This document shows positions 1-8,539 of a stretch of 64,000 nt of DNA, piece after piece. Position 1 is the first letter of the stretch. Each line of letters starts with the position of its first letter. Source of the DNA: Marimonas lutisalis (GTDB taxonomy: Bacteria > Pseudomonadota > Alphaproteobacteria > Rhodobacterales > Rhodobacteraceae); NCBI RefSeq assembly GCF_005434965.1, contig NZ_SKCI01000001.1, forward strand, positions 1,570,861 to 1,634,860. The letters are read 5' to 3'. Position numbers and translations under genes: made by a program. The notes beneath the pieces are model-generated. The model ran no database searches and was not told where the DNA came from. It was given only the letters and a program-made list of their open reading frames with translations.

Positions 1-189
1 GACCAGCGCTTCGACCGAGGCGCCTTCGCCGCGCAATGTTTCTGCCGCCGCGTCGAGCCGTGCTGAATCGCGCGCGTTCAGCACCACGGAGGCGCCTGCC
101 TGCGTCAATCCGCGTGCCAGCGCAAAGCCGATTCCCATCGACGACCCGGTGATCAGGGCCCGCCGGCCGCTGAGATCGAAGAGCTGCAT
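1..189 (-). CDS. SDR-family oxidoreductase, N-terminal part (gluconate 5-dehydrogenase-like)
   Basis: The start of a short-chain dehydrogenase. The 63 visible residues begin MQLFDLSGRRALITGSSMGI and carry the Rossmann signature TGSSMGIG at residues 15-22, followed by ALARGLTQAGA and the NAR segment of NADP-preferring members. The rest lies left of the window. Divergent pairing with an idonate-type dehydrogenase suggests a 5-keto-gluconate reductase (IdnO-like) role, but that is inferred from context because the catalytic YxxxK is not visible. The divergent gap of about 120 bases contains a perfect GntR-type palindrome, so both promoters are probably controlled together. Confidence 0.75.
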   Translation of the reverse strand, partial: MQLFDLSGRRALITGSSMGIGFALARGLTQAGASVVLNARDSARLDAAAETLRGEGASVEALV

Positions 190-254
190 GATCCCTCCCC
201 TGCCGCGTGGTTTGCGGACGGTTGACATTCCCCGTCCGAGCGGCCTTGATTGCG

Positions 255-272
255 AAAATGGTATACCATTTT
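255..272. promoter_or_regulatory. Perfect 18-bp palindrome, GntR/FadR-type operator
   Basis: AAAATGGTATACCATTTT is identical to its reverse complement. It lies between the divergent SDR gene and the idonate-type dehydrogenase. The core TGGTATACCA fits the tNGT-ACNa pattern known for the FadR/FCD subfamily of GntR regulators. Related sites occur at 12204-12213 and 8516-8525, each in front of another gene set of the same sugar-acid cluster. Confidence 0.75.
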
Positions 273-312
273 GACGGCGTTGCAAGCCGTCGATGCACGG
301 GAGGCCCCACCG

Positions 313-1344
313 ATGAAAGCGCTATACGCCCACGCGGCGCGTGACCTTCGCCTGTCGGCCTGTGACAGCGCCGATCCCGGACCGGGCAAGGTGGCGATCC
401 GGCTGGCCCGCGGCGGAATCTGCGGTTCGGATCTGCACTACTACCTGCATGGCGGCTTTGGCACCGTGCGCCTGAAAGAACCCATGATCCTGGGCCACGA
501 GGTGGCCGGCTATGTCGAGGCGCTGGGCGAAGGCGTTACCGGTCTGGCAAAGGGCGATCTCGTGGCGGTTTCCCCTTCGCGGCCCTGCGGGCATTGCGGC
601 GAATGCCTGCGTGGATTGCCGAACCAATGCCTGAACATGCGCTTCTACGGCTCCGCGATGCCGTTTCCGCATATCCAGGGCGCTTTTCGCGAATGGCTGA
701 TCGCCGATGCGAGCCAATGCGTGCGCGCCGAGGACCTTGACCCGGCCGAGGCGGCGATGGCGGAACCGCTGGCGGTGGTGCTGCACGCGCTGCGCCAGGC
801 CGGCAATCTTGTGGGCCGGCGCGTTCTGGTGACAGGCTGCGGCCCGATCGGCGTACTGGCGATCCTGGCCGCGCGCCGCGCCGGCGCCGAAGAGATCATC
901 GCCACCGACATTGCCGACAACGTTCTGAATTTCGCGCGTCAGGCGGGCGCCGACGTGACGCTCAACACGGCCACGACACCGGATGCGCTGGCGCCTTATT
1001 CCGGCGGCAAGGGATGCCTTGACGTGCTTTTCGAATGCTCCGGTGCGGAGCAGGCGCTGCGCGGTGCGATCCCGGCGTTGCGCCCGCGCGCCACGGTGGT
1101 GCAGCTGGGCCTTTCCGGCGACATGGCAGTACCAATGATGCAGATCACCGCGAAAGAGCTGAACCTGCGCGGTTCCTTCCGTTTTCACGAGGAATTCGCA
1201 ACCGCCGTTGCGATGATGCAAAAAGGTTTGATCGACGTGCGACCGTTGCTGACGCACAGCTTTCCGCTGGCGGACTTCCAGGTAGCCTTTGATACGGCGG
1301 CAGACCGGTCGCAAGCGATGAAAGTGCAACTGGAGTTCACCTGA
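313..1344 (+). CDS. Zinc-dependent alcohol dehydrogenase, L-idonate 5-dehydrogenase-like
   Basis: A 343-residue medium-chain dehydrogenase that would oxidise a sugar acid or polyol with NAD(P). Visible features are the catalytic-zinc region GGICGSDLHYY and GHEVAGYVEALGEGV, four structural-zinc cysteines in PCGHCGECLRGLPNQC, and the nucleotide-binding turn VTGCGPIGVL. HYY and PFPHIQGAF resemble L-idonate 5-dehydrogenases, so idonate is the favoured substrate, with threonine- or sorbitol-type substrates as alternatives. The ATG at 313 is chosen because GGGAGG lies about ten bases upstream; an upstream TTG at 250 would place the start inside the operator. First gene of a six-gene operon; its stop overlaps the next start by one base. 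Confidence 0.85.
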   Translation: MKALYAHAARDLRLSACDSADPGPGKVAIRLARGGICGSDLHYYLHGGFGTVRLKEPMILGHEVAGYVEALGEGVTGLAKGDLVAVSPSRPCGHCGECLRGLPNQCLNMRFYGSAMPFPHIQGAFREWLIADASQCVRAEDLDPAEAAMAEPLAVVLHALRQAGNLVGRRVLVTGCGPIGVLAILAARRAGAEEIIATDIADNVLNFARQAGADVTLNTATTPDALAPYSGGKGCLDVLFECSGAEQALRGAIPALRPRATVVQLGLSGDMAVPMMQITAKELNLRGSFRFHEEFATAVAMMQKGLIDVRPLLTHSFPLADFQVAFDTAADRSQAMKVQLEFT

Positions 1345-1943
1345 TGCTGACATTCGCCGCCGCGGTCTTCTTTCTGATCATCACGCCCGGGCCGGGGGTT
1401 CTGTCGACCGCTGGTGTCGGCTCGGGCTATGGCTTTCGCGCGGGGTTGCGCTATGTGCTGGGGCTTTTTATCGGCACCAACCTTGTAGCGCTGGCCGTGA
1501 TCACCGGCGTGGCCGCAATCGTGCTGTCGGTGCCGGTTATCCGGATCGTGCTGATGGTGGCTTCGACCGCCTACCTTCTCTATCTCGCCACGAAGATCGC
1601 CTTTGCCGGATCGAAGATCGCCTTCATCGAGGCCAAGACCGCGCCCGGCGTCACCGCAGGCATTCTGCTGCAAGCGATCAACCCCAAGGCCTATGCCGTC
1701 AACACGACGTTTTTCGCGGGTTTTCCCTTTGCCCCCGACAATCTGATGTTCGAAACTCTGGCCAAGCTGGTGATCTCGAACGCGATCTGGATCCCGATCC
1801 ACCTGGGCTGGCTTTTTGCCGGGGCCACGCTGCACCGGCTGAACCTGTCGGAAGACGCGCATCGGCGCATCAATTACCTGATGGCGGCCTCGATGCTCGC
1901 GGTTGTCGTGCTGGCCATTCTTGCAGGTTTGCGCCAGTCATGA
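1344..1943 (+). CDS. LysE/RhtB-family exporter
   Basis: A 199-residue integral membrane protein with about six hydrophobic segments and the family motif TPGPGVL close to the N-terminus (residues 15-21). LysE/RhtB proteins export amino acids or related small metabolites. The N-terminus is slightly short for the family, since the motif normally lies around residue 18-25. The position inside a sugar-acid operon suggests efflux of an over-accumulating acid or an amino by-product, but the substrate cannot be read from sequence. It starts one base inside the upstream stop and overlaps the next gene by ATGA, so translation is probably coupled. Confidence 0.85.
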   Translation: MLTFAAAVFFLIITPGPGVLSTAGVGSGYGFRAGLRYVLGLFIGTNLVALAVITGVAAIVLSVPVIRIVLMVASTAYLLYLATKIAFAGSKIAFIEAKTAPGVTAGILLQAINPKAYAVNTTFFAGFPFAPDNLMFETLAKLVISNAIWIPIHLGWLFAGATLHRLNLSEDAHRRINYLMAASMLAVVVLAILAGLRQS

Positions 1944-3316
1944 ACCATGAGACCGCCCTTTCAGAGCTGAGCGGATTGCTGGGTGACCGCCTGTCGACGA
2001 GCATGGCCGAGAGAGAATTGCACGGACAGAACGAAACCTACTATGCGGCGATGCCGCCTGATGCGGTGGCCTATCCGGAAACCACCGCCGAAGTTTCGGA
2101 GATCCTGAAGATCTGCAATGCGCATGGCTGTCCGGTCACCGCTTATGGTGCGGCCAGTTCACTTGAGGGCCAGCATCTTGCCCGGGCGGGTGGCATCAGC
2201 CTCGACATGGCGCGGATGAACCGGGTTCTGGCGGTCAATGCCGAAGACATGAATGCCGTGGTGCAGCCTGGCCTGACCCGCAAGTTTCTGAACGAAGAAC
2301 TGCGCGCGACCGGGCTCTTCTTCTCGGTCGATCCGGGCGCCGATGCCTCGCTGGGCGGGATGGCCGCAACGCGCGCCAGCGGCACCACTGCCGTGCGTTA
2401 TGGCACCATGCGTGAAAACGTGCTGGCATTGGAGGCGGTGATGGCCGACGGCACGGTCATCCGCACCGGCACGAAGGCGCGCAAGTCCTCGACGGGCTAT
2501 GATCTTGCGCATCTGCTGATCGGATCGGAAGGCACGCTGGGGATCATCACCGAACTGACGGTCAGGCTGCATGGCATCCCCGAGATGACCGCCGCCGCCA
2601 CCTGCCGTTTCGACAGTGTGGAAGACGCTGTCAACTGCGTGATCACCACGATCCAGGCGGGCCTGCCGATGGCGCGGATCGAGCTTCTGGACGAGATGAT
2701 GGTGCGTGGATTCAACGCCTATTCCCACGCCGGACTGCCGGAAAAGCCGCATCTTTTCCTGGAGTTTCACGGCTCGACCGCGGGCGTTGCCGACCAGATG
2801 GACACCTTTGGCACAATCGCCGACGAGTTCGGCGCCGAGGCCTTTCGCACAGCCACCACGACCGAAGATCGCAATGCGCTCTGGGCCATGCGGCATGACG
2901 CGCATTATGCCAGCGCCGCGCTGGGGCGTGGCAAGCACATCTGGCCCACGGATGTCTGCGTGCCGATCTCGCGGCTGGCCGAAGCCGTCGTGCAGGCGCA
3001 GACCGATGCGCGCGAGATGGGCCTGACATGCACCATCGTGGGCCATGTGGGCGATGGCAATTTCCATGCCGGCCTGAGTGTCGACCCCGAAGACGCCGAA
3101 GAGATGGCCCGCGCGAAGGAGTTTACCGACAAACTGGCCAGAACCGGGCTGCGGCTGGGCGGCACGGTCAGTGGCGAACATGGTATCGGCATCGGCAAGC
3201 GGCAGCACATGGCCGCCGAACACGGCGATGCGCTGGGTTTCATGCGCCGGATCAAGGCCGGGTTTGACCCGAACAACATTCTCAACCCGGGCAAACTGTT
3301 GCCCGCCAACGCCTGA
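1940..3316 (+). CDS. FAD-linked oxidase, GlcD/D-lactate dehydrogenase family
   Basis: A 458-residue flavoprotein of the VAO/PCMH fold. The N-terminal FAD-binding half shows VAYPETTAEVSEILK, the pyrophosphate-contact stretch VTAYGAASSLEG and LLIGSEGTLGIITELT. The C-terminal half ends with HVGDGNFHAGL and SGEHGIGIGKR, both typical of glycolate oxidase GlcD and D-lactate dehydrogenase (cytochrome). It would oxidise a 2-hydroxy acid to the 2-keto acid and pass electrons to quinone or cytochrome. No GlcE or GlcF partner is adjacent, which favours a stand-alone D-2-hydroxyacid dehydrogenase. Substrates such as D-lactate, glycerate or an aldonate remain open. Overlaps lysE by four bases. Confidence 0.87.
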   Translation: MNHETALSELSGLLGDRLSTSMAERELHGQNETYYAAMPPDAVAYPETTAEVSEILKICNAHGCPVTAYGAASSLEGQHLARAGGISLDMARMNRVLAVNAEDMNAVVQPGLTRKFLNEELRATGLFFSVDPGADASLGGMAATRASGTTAVRYGTMRENVLALEAVMADGTVIRTGTKARKSSTGYDLAHLLIGSEGTLGIITELTVRLHGIPEMTAAATCRFDSVEDAVNCVITTIQAGLPMARIELLDEMMVRGFNAYSHAGLPEKPHLFLEFHGSTAGVADQMDTFGTIADEFGAEAFRTATTTEDRNALWAMRHDAHYASAALGRGKHIWPTDVCVPISRLAEAVVQAQTDAREMGLTCTIVGHVGDGNFHAGLSVDPEDAEEMARAKEFTDKLARTGLRLGGTVSGEHGIGIGKRQHMAAEHGDALGFMRRIKAGFDPNNILNPGKLLPANA

Positions 3317-3329
3317 GAGGAGCCCGTCC

Positions 3330-4460
3330 ATGCTGCCCTTCTCCAACCCCGAGCCGGATGCTTTCTTCGTCGGGCGGATCGATCGCCCCGGTATTGGCCC
3401 GGCCATTGTCCTGCTGCAAGGCGATCGCGTGCTGGACATCACCAGCCGGGATACCCCTACCCTGCGAGATCTTCTGGAGCGCGAGGACCTGCCCGCCTAT
3501 CTGCGATCCGCCGGGGGAGAGGATCTGGGCCTGTTGTCGGACCTAATCGCATCCTCCGATATGGCGATCCTGCCGCCCTGCGACCTGCAGGCGGTCAAGG
3601 CCAGCGGTGTCACCTTCGCCGAGTCGATGGTCGAGCGTGTGATCGAGGAACAGGCCGCGGGCAACCCGGACCGTGCCGATGCGATCCGCCGCAAGGTGCA
3701 GGCAGCCATCGGCGACACGCTGTCGGGGATCGAGCCCGGAAGCGAAAAAGCGATGGAGGTCAAGCGCGTGCTGCAGGCCGAGGGGTTATGGTCGGCCTAC
3801 CTGGAGGTGGGCATCGGCCCCGATGCGGAAGTGTTCACCAAGTGCCAGCCGATGGCCGCCGTCGGATGGGGCGCCGATGTCGGACTGCATCCGATCTCGA
3901 CCTGGAACAACCCCGAGCCCGAGATCGTTCTTGCGGTCAATTCCCGCGGCGAAATCAAGGGCGCGACCCTGGGCAATGATGTGAACCTGCGCGATATCGA
4001 AGGACGTTCTGCGCTTCTGCTGGGCAAGGCGAAGGACAACAACGCCTCGTGCGCGATCGGGCCATTTCTGCGTGTCTTCGATGATGGCTACGGCATGGCC
4101 GACGTGGAACGCGCCGAACTGTGTCTGCGTGTCGAAGGCGAAGACGGGTTCGTACTGGACGGCCATTCCTCGATGACCAAAATCAGCCGCAGGCCCGCCG
4201 ACATCGTGGCGCAGACCATCGGGCGGCATCACCAGTATCCCGACGGTTTCATGCTTTTCCTCGGCACGCTCTTCGCCCCGGTGCAGGACCGCGACGCGCC
4301 CGGACAGGGCTTCACCCACAAAACCGGCGATGTCGTCACCATCACCGAGCCGCGACTGGGCGAGTTGCGCAACACCGTAAAGCTGTCCACGGACTGCCCG
4401 GAATGGACCTTCGGCACCGCCGCGCTGATGCGTAATCTAGCCGGTCGGGGGCTGCTTTGA
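3330..4460 (+). CDS. Fumarylacetoacetate hydrolase-family protein, probable sugar-acid dehydratase/hydrolase
   Basis: A 376-residue FAH-superfamily enzyme. The catalytic domain occupies about residues 90-340 and contains VTFAESM, a metal-binding acidic region near EVFTKCQPMAAVG, NNPEPEIVLAVNSRG and GNDVNLRDIEGRSALLLGKAKD. FAH enzymes hydrolyse or dehydrate 2-keto acids with a divalent metal. In sugar-acid operons this long form often acts on 2-keto-3-deoxy-pentonates, which I infer here. The start is the ATG after GAGAGGAG; a longer reading would overlap the preceding gene out of frame. It sits between a 2-hydroxyacid oxidase and a KDG-type kinase, so it may process the same 2-keto-3-deoxy intermediate. 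Confidence 0.8.
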   Translation: MLPFSNPEPDAFFVGRIDRPGIGPAIVLLQGDRVLDITSRDTPTLRDLLEREDLPAYLRSAGGEDLGLLSDLIASSDMAILPPCDLQAVKASGVTFAESMVERVIEEQAAGNPDRADAIRRKVQAAIGDTLSGIEPGSEKAMEVKRVLQAEGLWSAYLEVGIGPDAEVFTKCQPMAAVGWGADVGLHPISTWNNPEPEIVLAVNSRGEIKGATLGNDVNLRDIEGRSALLLGKAKDNNASCAIGPFLRVFDDGYGMADVERAELCLRVEGEDGFVLDGHSSMTKISRRPADIVAQTIGRHHQYPDGFMLFLGTLFAPVQDRDAPGQGFTHKTGDVVTITEPRLGELRNTVKLSTDCPEWTFGTAALMRNLAGRGLL

Positions 4461-5383
4461 GCGCGAAACGGTTTCTCTCGATCGGCGAGATCATGGTTGA
4501 AATGGCGCCCGCGGAAAACGGGCTTTATGCCATGGGGTTCGCCGGGGACACGTTCAACACCGCCTGGTACGCGCGCCGGCTTCTGCCAGAAGACTGGGCC
4601 GTCGACTATTTCAGCGCCGTGGGCACCGATGGCGTATCGAGCGACATGATCGACTTCATGGCGCGCGAGGGTGTCGGCACCTCGCTCGTGCGCCGCGTTC
4701 CGGACCGCACCGTGGGGCTCTACATGATCCAGCTGAAGGACGGTGAGCGCAGTTTCTCTTATTGGCGCGGACAATCCGCCGCGCGCACATTGGCCGACGA
4801 TCTGGAAGCGCTAGATCACGCGCTTGCGGGGGCGGAGATCATCTATTTTTCCGGTATCACCCTTGCCATCCTGGACGATACTGCGCGCAATGCATTCTGC
4901 GACGCCCTCGCCCGGGCGCGTATGGCGGGCAGCCACATCGCGTTCGACACCAACCTTCGGCCACGGCTTTGGCCCGGACCCGAGGCGATGCGCGCGGGCC
5001 TAATGCAAGGCGCAGCGGTGGCCGACACGGTGTTGCCATCGCTGGACGAAGAAGAACTGGCCTTTGGCGACACCCGTGCGGATGACACGATTGCCCGCTA
5101 TCGCGAGGCCGGGGCCAGTGCCGTGGTCGTGAAAAACGGCCAGCAGACCTGCACCGCCTGGTCTGCGAAGGAGGGAATGGTGCGCCACGCCCCGCCAGCC
5201 GTGGCGCGGCCCGTCGACAGCACCGCCGCGGGCGACAGTTTCGGCGCGGCGTTTCTGGCGGCACGGGCGCAGGGGGCCGGTCTGGCCGATGCAGTTGCAC
5301 AAGCAGCCCGGCTCGCCTCGCAGGTGATCATGACACGCGGGGCGCTCGCCCCTGCTCTATTCGACAAGGGAGACACGACATGA
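4457..5383 (+). CDS. kdgK: PfkB-family sugar kinase, 2-keto-3-deoxygluconate kinase-like
   Basis: A 308-residue ribokinase/PfkB-fold kinase. The start FLSIGEIMVEMAP and GFAGDTFNTAWYAR match KdgK proteins. The C-terminal signature DSTAAGDSFGAAFLA holds the catalytic Asp of the anion hole (usual form DTxGAGD). The reaction would be ATP-dependent phosphorylation of 2-keto-3-deoxygluconate or a related acid, feeding the Entner-Doudoroff aldolase, which is not in the window. Translation appears to start at a TTG overlapping the upstream stop (TTGA); the first in-frame ATG would delete the conserved first strand. It overlaps the next start by ATGA. Confidence 0.83.
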   Translation: MSAKRFLSIGEIMVEMAPAENGLYAMGFAGDTFNTAWYARRLLPEDWAVDYFSAVGTDGVSSDMIDFMAREGVGTSLVRRVPDRTVGLYMIQLKDGERSFSYWRGQSAARTLADDLEALDHALAGAEIIYFSGITLAILDDTARNAFCDALARARMAGSHIAFDTNLRPRLWPGPEAMRAGLMQGAAVADTVLPSLDEEELAFGDTRADDTIARYREAGASAVVVKNGQQTCTAWSAKEGMVRHAPPAVARPVDSTAAGDSFGAAFLAARAQGAGLADAVAQAARLASQVIMTRGALAPALFDKGDTT

Positions 5384-6351
5384 AGGTTCTTATCATCGGT
5401 GGTGGCGGCCTGATCGGCCAGAAACTTGCCCGGTCACTGGCCGCGCGTGGCACGCTGCGCGGCGCGGCCATCGACACGCTTGTGCTGGCTGATATCGTCG
5501 ATCCGGCCCCGGTCGAGGCGTCATGCACGGTCGAAACCACCCGCTGCGACATCGCTGATCCGGCCTCGGTAGCGGCGACGATCGACGCCGATACCGACGT
5601 GATCTACCTGCTGGCGGCCATCGTCTCTGCACATGCCGAGGAAGATCTCGACGCCGGGCTGAACATCAACATGATGGGTACGCTCAACGTGCTGCAGCGG
5701 TGCCGAGAACTGGGCACGAAGCCGGTGCTGGTCTTTACCTCCTCCATCGCGGTGAATGGCGGCGACGTGCCGCAGCCCTATTCCGACTATACCGCGCTCA
5801 ACCCGCAGACATCCTATGGCGCGCAAAAGGCCATCGGCGAATTGCTGGTCAACGATTTCTCGCGCCGTGGTCTGATCGACGGGCGCGGCTTCCGCCTGCC
5901 GACGATCTCGGTGCGCCCTGGCAAACCGAACCGGGCCGCCTCGGGCTTCATGTCGTCGATCTTCCGCGAACCGCTGCAGGGCCAGAGCGCCAATTGTCCA
6001 GTCGATCCCGACTTTAACCACTACTACCTAAGCCCCCGGAAATGCGTGGAAAACCTGATAAAGGGTGCCGAGTTACATGCCGAGGACCTCGGTCAGAACC
6101 GCTGCATGGTGATGCCCGGACGGGTCTGGACAATTCAGCAGATGATCGACGCCATGACAGCCGTTGCCGGGCCCGAGCCTGCCACCCGCATTACCTGGGA
6201 GAAACAGCCCGAGATCGAGCCGATCCTGAAAGGATGGCGCATGGATGTGCGCGCCGACAAGGCCGAGGCGCTCGGGCTGGAGGCGGATGCAAGCTTCGAA
6301 GACAATATCCGCTATTTCCTCGAAGACGACATCGCGCCGGGTGGCGCCTAG
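5380..6351 (+). CDS. denD: D-erythronate dehydrogenase-type NAD-dependent epimerase/dehydratase
   Basis: A 323-residue extended SDR. The N-terminal GGGGLIGQKLA is the dinucleotide loop, followed by VIYLLAAIVS and the catalytic YGAQKAIGE (YxxxK, near residue 146). The overall pattern, including LPTISVRPGKPNRAASGFMS, matches DenD, which oxidises D-erythronate to 2-oxo-tetronate. Established work on DUF1537 kinases places DenD with OtnI, OtnK and OtnC; all three lie a few kilobases downstream on the opposite strand, which supports the call strongly. It is the last gene of the plus operon, and its stop shares the sequence CTAG with the stop of the convergent gene. Confidence 0.88.
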   Translation: MKVLIIGGGGLIGQKLARSLAARGTLRGAAIDTLVLADIVDPAPVEASCTVETTRCDIADPASVAATIDADTDVIYLLAAIVSAHAEEDLDAGLNINMMGTLNVLQRCRELGTKPVLVFTSSIAVNGGDVPQPYSDYTALNPQTSYGAQKAIGELLVNDFSRRGLIDGRGFRLPTISVRPGKPNRAASGFMSSIFREPLQGQSANCPVDPDFNHYYLSPRKCVENLIKGAELHAEDLGQNRCMVMPGRVWTIQQMIDAMTAVAGPEPATRITWEKQPEIEPILKGWRMDVRADKAEALGLEADASFEDNIRYFLEDDIAPGGA

Positions 6352-7292
6352 TTTACGGGCGTTAAAAGCTCCTGCCCGTCGAGGAAGGCCTGCACGTTTG
6401 ACAACTGCAGTTCCGCCATGGCCCGGCGCGTTTCGACCGAGCCCGAGCCCTGGTGGGGTTGCAGCACCACGTTGTCGAGCACCAGGAAGCGAGGATCGAT
6501 ATTGGGCTCGTTCAGGAAAACGTCGAGCCCTGCCCCGGCGATCCGCCCGGCCTCGAGCGCGTCCAGAAGCGCGCTTTCATCCACCGTGGTCCCGCGCGAG
6601 ATGTTTATGACCACACCGCGCGGCCCGAGCGCGTCGATCGCTTCGCGCGTGACATAGCCCTGGGTTTCCGGACCGCCCACCAGGGCGACCACCAGGAAGT
6701 CCACCGCCTCGGCCAGCGACACGACATCGTCGTGATAGGTCCAGCCCGGCGTGTCCTTTTCCGACCGGGAGTGATAGTGGATCTCCATCTTGAATGCCGC
6801 AAGCCGGTTCGCGATCTCGCGCCCGATACGGCCCAGGCCGACGATTCCCGCAGTCGAGCCCGACACCTTGCGATTAAGCGGAATTTCCCCATCCCGCGCC
6901 CAGGCACCCGAGCGCACATGCGCCTCGCCTTTCATCATCGTGCGGCATTGCGCGATCAGCATGGCCACGGCCAGGTCGGCCACGTCATCGTTCAGCACGT
7001 CGGGCGTGTTCGTTACCCTGATGTCGCGTGCGCTGGCCGCCGCGACATCGATCGCATCATAGCCCACGCCGTAATTCGCAATCAGGCCCAGCCCGGGCAG
7101 CGCGTCCATCGCTCCGCCGCCAAAGGGTTTGTGCCCCTTGAAGGCCACCGCCTTCACGCTGGCGCGCGTTGCTTCGTCCAGCGCCACGATTTCGTCGGGG
7201 CCGCTGACATAGACGGCGGGAAAGGCACCCTCCAGCCGCGCGCGCTCCTCGTCGGTGAAGGCTCCGACGATTACAAGTTGCGTCTCACTCAT
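6348..7292 (-). CDS. D-isomer-specific 2-hydroxyacid dehydrogenase (hydroxypyruvate/glyoxylate reductase-like)
   Basis: A 314-residue NAD(P)-dependent 2-hydroxyacid dehydrogenase. The Rossmann motif is GIVGLGRIGREIANRL, the catalytic Arg lies in NISRGTTVDESAL, the Glu in AGLDVFLNEPN, and the catalytic His in VVLQPHQGSGS. This GhrB-like type usually reduces glyoxylate, hydroxypyruvate or a 2-keto sugar acid. The ATG at 7292 is preferred to a GTG 15 bases upstream because AAAGGA lies at a normal distance. Second gene of a two-gene operon with the aminotransferase, behind a degenerate GntR-type site. Product identity is firm; substrate is not. Confidence 0.85.
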   Translation of the reverse strand: MSETQLVIVGAFTDEERARLEGAFPAVYVSGPDEIVALDEATRASVKAVAFKGHKPFGGGAMDALPGLGLIANYGVGYDAIDVAAASARDIRVTNTPDVLNDDVADLAVAMLIAQCRTMMKGEAHVRSGAWARDGEIPLNRKVSGSTAGIVGLGRIGREIANRLAAFKMEIHYHSRSEKDTPGWTYHDDVVSLAEAVDFLVVALVGGPETQGYVTREAIDALGPRGVVINISRGTTVDESALLDALEAGRIAGAGLDVFLNEPNIDPRFLVLDNVVLQPHQGSGSVETRRAMAELQLSNVQAFLDGQELLTPVN

Positions 7293-7303
7293 GGCGCGTC
7301 CTT

Positions 7304-8473
7304 TCACAGAAGTTTGCGGATGCGCGACAGCGCTTCCAGTATGTTTTCGGCCGAGTTGGCATAGGAAAAGCGTAGGTATCCCTCGCCCCAGGCGCCAAAT
7401 GAGGTGCCAGCCACCGTGGCGACGCCGGCCTCATCGAGGAACCGGTCCTGCGCCTCTTTCGCGCTCATCCCCGTGCCCTCGATATTCGGGAAGGCATAGA
7501 ATGCGCCCGCCGCATCGGCACAGCGCACGCCGGGCAGCGCGTTCAGTTCGCGCACGATGATTTCGCGCCGGGCATCGAATTGGCGCACCATGTCATGCAC
7601 GGCGTCCTGCGGCCCTTCCAGCGCGGCAATCCCGGCAAACTGAGTTGCCGCGTTCACGCAGGAATGGTCATTGATGCAGAGCCTGGTTACGTGATCGACA
7701 CAGGCGTCAGGCCAGACGGCATAGCCAAGCCGCCAGCCTGTCATCGCGTAGGTCTTGGACCAGCCATCCAGCATGATCAGCCGGTCGCGGATCTCGGGAT
7801 ATTGCAGCAGGCTGACATGTTCACGCCCTCCGTAGAGCATGTTGGAATAAATCTCGTCCGACATGAGAGCCACATGAGGATGATCCAGCAAGCCCTTGAC
7901 CAATTTATCGATTTCTTCGCGCGGGGTCACGCCGCCAGTGGGGTTTGCGGGCGAGTTGATGATGATCAGCCTTGTCTTGTCGGTGATCTGGCCCAGCACC
8001 TCCTCGGCGGAAAAGGCAAAACCGTTTTCCTCTTTCAGCGCGATCGGCACGGGCGTGGCGCCGCTGTATCTGATCACCGACTCGTAGATCGGGAAACCGG
8101 GATTGGGATACATGATCTCGGCGCCGGGTTCTCCAAACATCAGCACGGCGAAAAACATCGTCGGCTTGCCCCCCGGAACCACGACGACATTGTCGGGGTT
8201 CACCTCGACCCCATGACGCCGGTGCAGGTCGGCCGAGACCGCCTCACGCAGCGCCGGCAGGCCGTTGGCCGGCGTATAACCGTGATGCCCGTCACGCAGC
8301 GCCTTGATCCCGGCCTCGACGATATGGTCGGGGGTTTTGAAGTCGGGCTGGCCGATGCCAAGGTTGATGATGTCGCGGCCCTGCGCGGCCAGCTGCTGTG
8401 CCCGTGCGAGCACGACGAAGGCGGATTCCGTGCCCAAACGCGACAGGCTTTCTGCGAATTTCAGTTCCGTCAT
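7304..8473 (-). CDS. Class I/II pyridoxal-phosphate aminotransferase
   Basis: A 389-residue fold-type I aminotransferase of the aspartate aminotransferase group. NLGIGQPDFKTP at the N-terminus, INSPANPTGG (PLP-contact Asn), SDEIYSNM and DGWSKTYAMTGWRLGY (with the Schiff-base Lys) are all present, and RFSYANS holds the carboxylate-binding Arg. The amino donor and acceptor cannot be fixed from sequence. Next to a 2-hydroxyacid dehydrogenase and sugar-acid genes, it might interconvert a 2-keto acid such as hydroxypyruvate with its amino acid. First gene of a minus operon, with an operator-like site about 45 bases upstream of its start. Confidence 0.85.
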   Translation of the reverse strand: MTELKFAESLSRLGTESAFVVLARAQQLAAQGRDIINLGIGQPDFKTPDHIVEAGIKALRDGHHGYTPANGLPALREAVSADLHRRHGVEVNPDNVVVVPGGKPTMFFAVLMFGEPGAEIMYPNPGFPIYESVIRYSGATPVPIALKEENGFAFSAEEVLGQITDKTRLIIINSPANPTGGVTPREEIDKLVKGLLDHPHVALMSDEIYSNMLYGGREHVSLLQYPEIRDRLIMLDGWSKTYAMTGWRLGYAVWPDACVDHVTRLCINDHSCVNAATQFAGIAALEGPQDAVHDMVRQFDARREIIVRELNALPGVRCADAAGAFYAFPNIEGTGMSAKEAQDRFLDEAGVATVAGTSFGAWGEGYLRFSYANSAENILEALSRIRKLL

Positions 8474-8515
8474 TCAGAGTTCCCTTTCCGGACTCGGAGC
8501 CTGGATATCCGACCT

Positions 8516-8525
8516 TGGTATACTA
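8516..8525. promoter_or_regulatory. Degenerate GntR-type operator half of the three-site set
   Basis: TGGTATACTA differs at one position from the TGGTATACCA core seen at 260-269 and 12204-12213. It lies in the 66-base gap between otnI and the aminotransferase gene, upstream of the aminotransferase start. Its position suggests a secondary control point of the same regulator. Confidence 0.5.
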
Positions 8526-8539
8526 GAGCGCCAGGCAAG

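Noticed and set aside
322..1353. Long minus-strand open frame opposite the idonate-type dehydrogenase
   Set aside because: It is a shadow of the high-GC plus-strand gene, with His/Arg-rich composition and no domain; the plus frame has clear zinc and NAD motifs. Many similar shadow frames elsewhere were dropped for the same reason.
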